In this document: piece after piece, positions 6,232-12,345 of the stretch
Position numbering within the stretch: the stretch's first letter is position 1
Layout of the letters: every line of letters begins with the position of its first letter
DNA from: Acidobacteriota bacterium
GTDB lineage: Bacteria > Acidobacteriota > UBA4820 > DSQY01
DNA length: 12,345 bases
Assembly (NCBI GenBank): GCA_021814085.1
Contig: JAKAJA010000021.1
Coordinates: 1-12,345, forward strand
Reading direction: 5' to 3'
Notes under the pieces: model-generated
The model's database searches: none
Seen by the model: only the letters and a program-made list of their open reading frames with translations
Told to the model about the DNA's origin: nothing
Program-made: the position numbers and the translations under genes

Positions 6232-7862
6232 GCACCGGTTCGACAGTGCCTGAGGAAGGGAAGGGGAAGGGTTGGCCCACGGGCTTCCTGGGCAGGCCCA
6301 TGCGGTACGCCTGTTGGACGGGGTTCGCGGTGGTGGTGGCCTTCGTCCTCTTCACCACGATCAGCCCCGTCTTTAACCCGCCCAAGTTCGACGAGTTCAT
6401 CGTCGTCTACGACGCCCACCGCGTCGCGTCGGGTCAGGTTCCCTACAGGGACTTCTTCAACTTCACCACGCCGGGAGTCTTCTTGTGGCTCGCATCGGTG
6501 GAGAAGGTGGTAGGGCAGGCGTCCATCACCTTGGGGCGCTATGCGGGGATCGGTGCGATCCTCCTCACCGTTCTCGCGGCCTGGTTTCTCCTCAAGCGAA
6601 GCGGGTGGGGATCAGCGAGGGCGGGACTCCTGGCTTCCCTCTACGCCGTGGCCATCTATCCCTTCTGGGCGGTTCCGTCCCATCAGTGGCTGGCCAACGC
6701 GTTCCTCGTGGGGATGCTGGCCGTCCTCTCGTTTTATCCAGGTCTGGGGCTCGCCGCCTGGGCTCTCGCGGGAGGGCTGGCAGGCCTAGCGGGGCTCAGC
6801 CTCCAGACGCAGGGGGTCCTGGCCGTGACCTTCGCCGGGGTTCTCCTCGCCCTTGCACCAGCCCGGAGAATCCAAGCCGCCGCCGCCTTTTTCGGCGGCC
6901 TCGCCATCGTGTGGGTGCCGTTCCTCTCGGTCCTGGCCGTGGCGGGCGGGCTGAAGGCGTTCCTGTACGACACGGTTCTGTGGACGGCGAGGAACTACAG
7001 CCGAACGGGGAACGAAAACGCCGGGGCGCCCATGCAGGATCTGGTCTGGCGCCTCGGGGACCTCTGGGATCTGTGGGTCCGGGACCCCACGGCGGCCAGG
7101 GCTTTCACGGCCCTGGTGGGCTGGCTCCTGTATGGCCTCCTCCTTGCCGCGGGGGTGACTCTCCTCGTCCTGGCCGTGACCGGGCTCGCGAAGACGCTGA
7201 GGCAGAGGCGCGTGAGCGATCCCTGGGAGGCGGGAGCCTTGGCCGTGACCTTCCTCGACCTGGGCATGTACTTTCGAGGGAGCATCAACTGGCTCCACTA
7301 CACCTATATGATGGGCCCTCTCCTCCTGATGTGGTTGGCGCTGGCGGGGAGACGACATTGGAGCACGGGGGTTGGCGGCCGGCGTGTCGCCATCGCCGCT
7401 GTGCTGCTCTTCGTGGCGGGGGCCGGGTACGCCCTAAGGGGCTGGCTCTTCCACGCGCCGGAGGCGTGGGAGTTCAGGGACGCCGACCGCCCCATCAGGG
7501 AATCGCCCGCGAATCGCTTTCTCATGCGGCCGGGGGCTTTAAAGCCGGGCGATACGATCGCGGCCTTCCCCGAGGGAGGGGAGGTCTACCTCTACGCCGC
7601 CCCCGCCGCCGTGGGATACACGCTGTTCCACCCCCTCAGCAAAGAGTACAACGACCTCCGGGACCATGAGATCGTGGCCGAGCAGCTCCGCAAGAACCGG
7701 CCCCGATATATCTTGATGCCCCTTGACATGGAGCAGGATTACCTGAACCCGCGCTCGCCCGTGGCGTCCGTCCTGTCTGGAAGCTACCACCGCCTGACGG
7801 GCACGGATTTCGCCGCCGTCTACGCCCTCGGTCCCGCGAGCGGGAGCCTAGCAGGCGGCTGA
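6228..7862 (+). CDS. ArnT/PMT-like GT-C glycosyltransferase
   Basis: A 544-residue protein if read from TTG 6228, which has GGAGGG 5 nt upstream and overlaps the previous stop as TTGA; ATG 6300 would give about 520 residues. A basic, Gly/Lys-rich N-terminus precedes TM1 (about 30-46). The first external loop carries PPKFDEF (51-57) with the acidic pair D55-E56, then SGQVPYRDFFNFTTPG (68-83), close to the G-x-x-PYRDF-f-x-x-PG motif of GT39-like enzymes. The second acidic position seen in the upstream neighbour (RVDTP) appears here as SHQW (151-154), with no acidic residue. Further helices extend to about residue 404. The C-terminal 140 residues, with LKPGDTIAAFPEGGEVYLYA (438-457) and RPRYILMP (491-498), form a soluble region typical of this family. 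Likely function is sugar transfer from a polyprenyl-phosphate donor at the periplasmic face; substrate unknown. It appears to be a distant paralog of the preceding gene. Confidence 0.87.
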   Translation: MSTGSTVPEEGKGKGWPTGFLGRPMRYACWTGFAVVVAFVLFTTISPVFNPPKFDEFIVVYDAHRVASGQVPYRDFFNFTTPGVFLWLASVEKVVGQASITLGRYAGIGAILLTVLAAWFLLKRSGWGSARAGLLASLYAVAIYPFWAVPSHQWLANAFLVGMLAVLSFYPGLGLAAWALAGGLAGLAGLSLQTQGVLAVTFAGVLLALAPARRIQAAAAFFGGLAIVWVPFLSVLAVAGGLKAFLYDTVLWTARNYSRTGNENAGAPMQDLVWRLGDLWDLWVRDPTAARAFTALVGWLLYGLLLAAGVTLLVLAVTGLAKTLRQRRVSDPWEAGALAVTFLDLGMYFRGSINWLHYTYMMGPLLLMWLALAGRRHWSTGVGGRRVAIAAVLLFVAGAGYALRGWLFHAPEAWEFRDADRPIRESPANRFLMRPGALKPGDTIAAFPEGGEVYLYAAPAAVGYTLFHPLSKEYNDLRDHEIVAEQLRKNRPRYILMPLDMEQDYLNPRSPVASVLSGSYHRLTGTDFAAVYALGPASGSLAGG

Positions 7863-7864
7863 GA

Positions 7865-7887
7865 AACTCGCGCGACCTGCGGGAGTT
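7865..7887 (+). terminator. Imperfect hairpin after the stop codon
   Basis: AACTCGCG (7865-7872) pairs with CGGGAGTT (7880-7887) with one G-G mismatch across a 7-nt loop, starting two bases after TGA 7860-7862. There is no T-tract behind it (ATTCAG follows), so it is at best a weak or Rho-assisted terminator or a 3'-end stabiliser. It marks the only gap over 100 nt between complete genes of the cluster. Confidence 0.25.
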
Positions 7888-7964
7888 ATTCAGCAGACTG
7901 CCAGGCCCGCCTTGAGCCGGCCATGCGTGCGAACGAGATCGGGAGGGTTCGCGGGTTGAGCCAT

Positions 7965-7980
7965 CGGGATCTCCATCCCG
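7965..7980 (+). promoter_or_regulatory. Perfect 6-bp inverted repeat in the internal gap
   Basis: CGGGAT-CTCC-ATCCCG is a perfect stem with a tetraloop, about 27 nt upstream of a possible -10 element. It could be an RNA hairpin or an operator half-site pair. No regulator is encoded in the window, so its role is unknown. Confidence 0.25.
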
Positions 7981-8006
7981 CGGGACCCGCCCTTCCTGGG
8001 CCGGTG

Positions 8007-8012
8007 TATAGT
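8007..8012 (+). promoter_or_regulatory. Candidate -10 element TATAGT
   Basis: TATAGT matches the sigma-70 -10 consensus at five of six bases and lies in the only substantial gap inside the cluster. No good -35 hexamer is found 16-18 nt upstream (GACCCG-type bases only). If real, transcription would begin near 8018-8020, after GTG 8011, which favours translation from GTG 8032 or ATG 8038. Confidence 0.3.
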
Positions 8013-8037
8013 GGATATCCTTGAGGACGGGGTGCCC

Positions 8038-10119
8038 ATGGGTTGGTGGTTAGGGCTCGGTGAACGCTCGAAACGGCTCCTCATGGCGCTCGCGCTGGTA
8101 CTTCTGGCCGCGGCTGTCTTCTCGCAGGTCGCGGGGTTCAAGTTCATCAACTACGACGACCAGGCCTACGTCTTCGAGAATCCCATGGTCCGACAGGGGC
8201 TGACGTGGCAGGGCGCCCGGTGGGCCTTCGGTTCGACCATGATGCACTTCTATGCGCCCATCGCCTCCCTCTCCCACATGGTGGACTGCCAGCTCTTCGG
8301 CTTGAACCCGGGAGCCCACCACCTCGTTAGTCTGGGCTTCCACATGGCCAACACCATCCTCCTCTTCGCCCTCCTGTGGGTGCTCACGGCGGCGCCCTGG
8401 CGGGCGTGGTTCGTGGCGGCCCTCTTCGCCGTCCACCCCATGCACGTGGAGGCTGTCACTTGGATCGCCGAGAGGAAGGAGCTCCTGAGCACCCTCTTCG
8501 GATTTGCCGCCCTCCTGGCATACGTCCGCTATGTGCGCCGTCCCTCCCTCCCGCGCTACGTTCTGATGGCGGGGTTCCTCCTGCTCTCCCTGCTGTGCAA
8601 GCCCATGCTCGTGACCCTCCCGTGTCTCATGCTCCTTCTGGATATTTGGCCGTTGCGGCGCTTGCCTTGGCCTCCCCTCGGCGGGAAACCGGCCTCGGAG
8701 ACCGAGCCGGGCGGGTGGAGGCGCTGGCTTGCCTCCCTCTGGCCCCTGGTCCGCGAGAAGGTTCCTCTCTTCGTCCTGATCGCCGTCGTCAGCTTGGTGA
8801 CCTACTGGCTCAACGCCTCCGCAGGGACCATCAACCTCTCGAGCGTCCTGCCCCTACACATCCGTCTGGCCAACGCCCTGTATGCTTACGGCCAGTACCT
8901 TTCCAAGTTCCTCGTGCCCGTGGGGCTCTCGCTCTTCTACCCCCACCCGGGCAGTCACATGCCTTGGGGCATGGTGGCCGCTTCGGGGCTTCTCCTTCTT
9001 CTGATGACCGCTGCCGTGATTCGCCTCGGCCAACGTCGCCCCTACCTCGCCGTGGGGTGGTTCTGGTTCCTGGGCACCCTCGTGCCGGTCCTGGGACTCA
9101 TCCAGGTGGGTTCCCTCCAGTCCTATGCGGACCGGTACACTTATTTCGCCTTCACGGGGCTTTTCGTGGCGCTGGTCTGGACCGTGGCGGACTGGGCGGG
9201 AGAAAGGGCGCGACGTCGGGAGGTTGCCGCGGCCTGTGGGGTCGTCATCCTGGCGGCCATGGCCTTCCAGGCCCATGCCTACGCTTCCAAGTGGCGGGAC
9301 ACGGAAAGCATCTTCCTTCACGCCAGGGAGGTGGCGGGAAAGCCCAACTTCCTCATCGAAGGGCAACTGGGCCTCAACCGCTACTGGGGGCACGGGGATA
9401 TCCCCGGGGCCAAGGCACTCATGAAGAACGCCATATCCCTCAACCCCGGGTCCTGGAGCAACTGGGCGGGCATGGGGTTCATCCTCCTACAGGAGGGGAA
9501 GCTGCCCGAGGCGGAGGCCTGTCTCCGGCAATCCGTTATCAACGGAGGGGACAAGGATTACACCACCCTCATGAACCTGGGCAAATGCCTGTTTTCCCAG
9601 GGGAAATATGAAGAGGCCGACCCATTTCTCTTGGCGGCCCAAGAACTGTCGCCCGGCGCGGAAGGGCCGAGGCGGTATTTGGTGGACGGCCTCATGCGCC
9701 GAGGCCGGTATGCCGAGGCCGAAGTCTTCATAGGGCGGGTATTGGCCCTGAACCCGATGAACCTGGGGTCCCTGGCCCAGAGGGCCGCCTGCGAAGCGGC
9801 CATGGGACGCGGGGGGGAGGCGGAGGAGATGCTCCAGCGGGCCCTCCAGCACGGCGGAGATACCCCCCGGGCCCAGCTGACCCTGGTCTATGCCCTCCTC
9901 GAATGCCCCGACACCCCGAAGGCGCTGCTGGCCCAAGTGGAGACCCTCGCGGACCAGGCCTCCGCCCGGCTGGGACCAGGGGACAAGGAGGCCCTCGATT
10001 ACCTCGCGTGGGCGAAGGAGCGCAACGGCAAGCCGGAAGAAGCGGCCCGCCTTAGGGACAGAGCGCGACTGCTTTCATCGGACATGCCAACGGCCAAGGG
10101 CCACTCGGATCTCTTTTAG
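8038..10119 (+). CDS. TMTC-like GT-C glycosyltransferase with C-terminal TPR domain (paralog 2)
   Basis: A 693-residue protein from ATG 8038. GTG 8032 has better spacing from GAGG (8023-8026), and GTG 8011 is also in frame but lacks a binding site. After TM1 (about 14-34), the loop INYDDQAYVFENP has the acidic pair D40-D41. Then come SLSHMVDCQLFG (77-88), AHHLVS (93-98), HPMHVEAVTWIAERKE (133-148), CKPMLVTLP (187-195), LYAYGQY (281-287), LFYPHP (299-304), ADRYTYF (364-370) and a W-R-D-T-E-S motif (419-424). All diagnostic positions of the bacterial TMTC-like family are intact. About six TPR-like units follow from about 435 to 680, for example 508-541 (MNLGKCLFSQGKYEEA) and 542-575. Predicted role: periplasmic sugar transfer from a polyprenyl-phosphate donor, with TPRs perhaps contacting the acceptor or a partner. 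The membrane half resembles the downstream paralog more than the first one (shared DCQLFG, QS-x-AD-x-YTYF and ADWAG). Substrates are unknown. Confidence 0.88.
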   Translation: MGWWLGLGERSKRLLMALALVLLAAAVFSQVAGFKFINYDDQAYVFENPMVRQGLTWQGARWAFGSTMMHFYAPIASLSHMVDCQLFGLNPGAHHLVSLGFHMANTILLFALLWVLTAAPWRAWFVAALFAVHPMHVEAVTWIAERKELLSTLFGFAALLAYVRYVRRPSLPRYVLMAGFLLLSLLCKPMLVTLPCLMLLLDIWPLRRLPWPPLGGKPASETEPGGWRRWLASLWPLVREKVPLFVLIAVVSLVTYWLNASAGTINLSSVLPLHIRLANALYAYGQYLSKFLVPVGLSLFYPHPGSHMPWGMVAASGLLLLLMTAAVIRLGQRRPYLAVGWFWFLGTLVPVLGLIQVGSLQSYADRYTYFAFTGLFVALVWTVADWAGERARRREVAAACGVVILAAMAFQAHAYASKWRDTESIFLHAREVAGKPNFLIEGQLGLNRYWGHGDIPGAKALMKNAISLNPGSWSNWAGMGFILLQEGKLPEAEACLRQSVINGGDKDYTTLMNLGKCLFSQGKYEEADPFLLAAQELSPGAEGPRRYLVDGLMRRGRYAEAEVFIGRVLALNPMNLGSLAQRAACEAAMGRGGEAEEMLQRALQHGGDTPRAQLTLVYALLECPDTPKALLAQVETLADQASARLGPGDKEALDYLAWAKERNGKPEEAARLRDRARLLSSDMPTAKGHSDLF

Positions 10120-10131
10120 CCTGCCATGGAG

Positions 10132-10136
10132 AAGGG
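10132..10136 (+). promoter_or_regulatory. Shine-Dalgarno AAGGG selecting GTG 10144
   Basis: The purine run GGAGAAGGG (10128-10136) ends 7 nt before GTG 10144. The in-frame ATG 10126 is preceded by TTTTAGCCTGCC, with no Shine-Dalgarno sequence. This favours GTG 10144, which would shorten the protein by six residues. Confidence 0.5.
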
Positions 10137-10143
10137 CAGCACC

Positions 10144-12201
10144 GTGAGCGCGGAAAGGACCTTGCGCCGACGGGAGGCCGGCCTGCTGGGTGGCATTCTC
10201 CTGCTGACCATTGCCGCATTAGGCCAGGTCTTGTCCTTTCCCTTCGTGAAGTACGATGACCAATTTTTCGTGGGGCCCGACACTGCCATGGCGCGCGGCG
10301 TTTCATGGGAAGGCCTCCAGTACGTGGTGACCCACCTCCACATCTACCAGTACTTCCCCGTCACGCTCATCTCCCACATGATGGACTGCCAGTTATTCGG
10401 GCAGTGGGCGGGGGGGCACCACGCCGTGAGCCTTCTCCTCCACCTCGCCTGCACCCTGCTGGTTTTCGCGGTCCTGAAGTCGGGAACGGGGCGTCCCCTG
10501 CGCAGCGCGGCCGTGGCGGGCCTATTTGCCCTGCACCCGCTTCACGTCCAGGCGGTGGTCTGGGTGGCCGAGAGGAGGGAGGTCCTGTGCACCTTCTTCT
10601 CCCTCCTCGCCCTAATAGCGTACGGGCGCCATGTCTTAAAGCCATCACCCGGCCGGTACCTCGCGGTGACTGCCCTGTTCCTTTTGGCCCTCCTTTCCAA
10701 ACCCATGGCCGTCACGTTGCCCTTCGTATTCCTCTTGGCCGATGTATGGCCCCTCGCACGAATCGCCCCCCCCTTGTCGGATGTCCGCCCATGGTGGCAC
10801 GTCATCCGGGAGAAACTGCCCTGGTTCGGCCTGTCTCTCCTCTTTACCCTCGGGACGATGTGGGCATTTCACGTGCAGGGGGCCCTCGCGGACGGGAAGG
10901 TTCTCCCTCTCTACTGGCGCGCCGTGATCGCCCTCTACGCCTACGGGCAGTATCTGGCCGAGGCATTTATCCCGGCGGGGCTGTCGGTCTTCTACCCGTA
11001 TCCCCTCCCTCCATCGCCGTCCACCGAGGGCTTCGCCGCCATTTCCCTGCTGCTCCTGGCCCTACTTTTGGGGCTGGGGATTCGTCTCCGGCGAAGGGCG
11101 CCCTATCTCCTGGTGGGCATCCTCTTCTTCCTGGGAACCCTCCTGCCTGTTTCGGGCCTCGTCCAACCGGCGTTTCTCCAATCCCACGCCGATCACTACA
11201 CCTACTTTGCCCTCCTCGGCATCTTCGTGCCCCTGGTCTGGGGCGCCGCCGACTGGGCGGGGCAGGCACCAAGGCGCCGACGCCAGGTGGCATGGGCGGC
11301 GGCGGTGTGCGCGGTATTTTTGGCGGCGGCTTCGTGGCACCAAGCCCGGTATTGGCTCAGCGACAAGGACTTATTTGAGCACTGCCTCGCCCTCTACCCC
11401 AAGGGCAACGCCGTGGCCTGGAGCGTGCTGGGCACGGTCGACGCTAAGGAAGGGAACTTGGCCGCGGCGCGCGACGCACTGGAACGCTCTCTGGCCGCCG
11501 ACCCCGGCTATCCGTCGACCTGGGTTCACCTGGGGCAGGTCGCAAGCGCCGAAGGGGACCGGAGGAAGGCGGAGCGGTGCTTTCGAAACGCGGTGGTGCT
11601 TACGGAGGGAAGTGCCGCAGATAGCCTCTACGGACTTGGCCGGGAGTTGGCTCTGCAGGGACGATACGAGGAAGCCATCCCCCTATTCGTCCGGGCGGCT
11701 CAGATCCAGCCCTGGCTTACAGATGCGTACATCGCCCGGGCCAGTGCCCTGCGCGAGTCCGGGCGCCCCGGGGAGGCCCTGGCCGTCCTCCAGTCGGCCG
11801 CGACCCGTGATCCCAAGTCATGGCTCCTCCTTGCCAACCGGGGGCTCACTTTGGAGGTGCTGGGGCGCTCTCCGGAGGCCAAGGCTTCCTTCGAAGAGGC
11901 CCTCCGCCTGGGGGCCCCCCGCGGTGACCTTGCGGCCCTCATGGTGGGCCCGCCCGACCCCCCTCGGGCGTTTGCTTCCTGGGCGAGTGAGCTCGCAGAA
12001 GAGTCCCTCCGGGTGGAACCGTCCAACCCCGTTCTCTGGATGACCCTGGCGAGGGCACGGTGTGGCTTGGGCCAGATGGCGGAGGCGGATCGATCGCGTG
12101 CGCGGGCTCGTGAACTGGTGCGCGGGGATGGGCACGAAACCGTGTGGCAGGGTCTGGTGAAGCGGTTCCCCCCTTGCGCAGAAGAGGGCCGAACCCCCTA
12201 A
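10144..12201 (+). CDS. TMTC-like GT-C glycosyltransferase with C-terminal TPR domain (paralog 3, divergent)
   Basis: A 685-residue protein from GTG 10144 (691 from ATG 10126), 24 nt after the upstream stop. TM1 is about 13-32; the first loop VKYDDQFFVGPD holds D38-D39. SHMMDCQLFG (77-86), GGHHAVS (90-96), SKPMAVTLP (185-193), LYAYGQY (264-270) and FYPYP (283-287) match the previous gene's product. Two diagnostic positions differ: HPLHVQAVVW (131-140) has Gln136 where both paralogs have Glu, and ADHYTYF (349-355) has His351 where they have Arg. VAERRE (141-146) has Arg145 in place of the Lys of ERKD/ERKE. The acidic first-loop pair is kept, so it may still be catalytic with altered specificity. 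About six TPR units run from 423 to 660, the clearest at 423-456, 457-490, 491-524 and 525-558. Predicted role is periplasmic glycosyl transfer, with substrate unknown. It is probably a tandem duplicate of the preceding gene. Confidence 0.88.
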   Translation: MSAERTLRRREAGLLGGILLLTIAALGQVLSFPFVKYDDQFFVGPDTAMARGVSWEGLQYVVTHLHIYQYFPVTLISHMMDCQLFGQWAGGHHAVSLLLHLACTLLVFAVLKSGTGRPLRSAAVAGLFALHPLHVQAVVWVAERREVLCTFFSLLALIAYGRHVLKPSPGRYLAVTALFLLALLSKPMAVTLPFVFLLADVWPLARIAPPLSDVRPWWHVIREKLPWFGLSLLFTLGTMWAFHVQGALADGKVLPLYWRAVIALYAYGQYLAEAFIPAGLSVFYPYPLPPSPSTEGFAAISLLLLALLLGLGIRLRRRAPYLLVGILFFLGTLLPVSGLVQPAFLQSHADHYTYFALLGIFVPLVWGAADWAGQAPRRRRQVAWAAAVCAVFLAAASWHQARYWLSDKDLFEHCLALYPKGNAVAWSVLGTVDAKEGNLAAARDALERSLAADPGYPSTWVHLGQVASAEGDRRKAERCFRNAVVLTEGSAADSLYGLGRELALQGRYEEAIPLFVRAAQIQPWLTDAYIARASALRESGRPGEALAVLQSAATRDPKSWLLLANRGLTLEVLGRSPEAKASFEEALRLGAPRGDLAALMVGPPDPPRAFASWASELAEESLRVEPSNPVLWMTLARARCGLGQMAEADRSRARARELVRGDGHETVWQGLVKRFPPCAEEGRTP

Positions 12202-12345
12202 TGCAAAGCCGCGGACAGATTCCGGGCCCTTAACCGCAAAGCTCGCCCCACAGACCTCTTTAGGGCCTCATACCATATGGCCGTCCGTCGCTTACGCCCC
12301 GTAGGCGAGGATACCAATCCTCGCCCAGGCCGGGAGGTGCATAGA
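12202..12345 (+). other. Non-coding end of window
   Basis: These 144 bases follow the last GT-C gene. I see no supportable reading frame. They contain a small hairpin, CTTACG-CCC-CGTAGG (12291-12305, one G-T pair), which runs into the stronger palindrome at 12304-12325. The sequence ends GGGAGGTGCATAGA, which could include a Shine-Dalgarno site for a gene outside the window, but this cannot be judged. Confidence 0.5.
12304..12325. repeat. Perfect 9-bp palindrome with 4-nt loop (REP-like or terminator hairpin)
   Basis: GGCGAGGAT-ACCA-ATCCTCGCC forms a perfect nine-pair stem with a tetraloop, about 100 nt after the last stop codon. No T-tract follows on the + strand (CAGGCCGGG), and the minus strand after the stem reads ACGGGGCG, so it is not a classical intrinsic terminator in either direction. 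GC-rich perfect palindromes between genes often belong to dispersed REP-type families; only one copy is visible here, so that identity is a guess. Confidence 0.5.

Noticed and set aside
8011..8037. GTG 8011 as the start of the second TMTC-like gene
   Set aside because: No Shine-Dalgarno sequence precedes it and it overlaps a possible -10 element. ATG 8038 or GTG 8032, with GAGG at 8023-8026, are better.
12202..12345. tRNA-like structure around the terminal palindrome
   Set aside because: The stem-loop has a 4-nt rather than 7-nt loop, and no T-loop sequence or acceptor stem can be found on either strand.
1..12345. CRISPR array, insertion sequence or prophage signature
   Set aside because: No regularly spaced direct repeats, transposase or integrase motifs, or terminal inverted repeats were seen. 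Repeats in the window are paralogous gene segments.

Overview
This is a G+C-rich bacterial window (about two-thirds G+C by eye) in which nearly every base belongs to genes on the + strand. The layout is the 3' end of a family 2 glycosyltransferase gene, then six complete genes for large multi-pass membrane proteins. All six carry the hallmarks of GT-C glycosyltransferases, which take sugar from a polyprenyl-phosphate carrier and act on the outer face of the membrane. I see no rRNA, tRNA, CRISPR array or insertion sequence. The host cannot be named from sequence alone. The base composition, the combination of ArnT/PMT-like and TMTC-like enzymes with TPR tails, and the frequent GTG/TTG starts would suit an Acidobacteriota, Myxococcota-type or similar high-GC Gram-negative lineage; this is a weak inference.

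Region by region: 2-241 is the C-terminal end of a GT2 (dolichol-phosphate-mannose-synthase-like) protein. 381-2333 is a GT39-like enzyme with a periplasmic jelly-roll sugar-binding-type domain placed between its first and second membrane helices. 2346-4373 is a TMTC-like GT-C enzyme with a TPR tail. 4387-6231 and 6228-7862 are two ArnT/PMT-like enzymes whose genes overlap by four bases. After a 175-base gap with small hairpins and a possible -10 element come 8038-10119 and 10144-12201, two further TMTC-like enzymes with TPR tails that resemble each other more than either resembles the first. The last 144 bases hold no supportable gene but contain a perfect 9-bp palindrome at 12304-12325.

Working model (inference): the GT2 protein makes a polyprenyl-phosphate-linked sugar on the cytoplasmic face, and the six GT-C enzymes use such donors on the periplasmic face to glycosylate secreted proteins, lipids or a surface polysaccharide. 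The tight spacing (12 nt, 13 nt, a 4-nt overlap, 24 nt) suggests one or two operons, with a possible break between 7862 and 8038. The least expected elements are the jelly-roll/GT-C fusion, the density of GT-C paralogs, the altered conserved residues in the last paralog, and a dnaX-type A-rich slippery heptamer inside the 4387-6231 gene.
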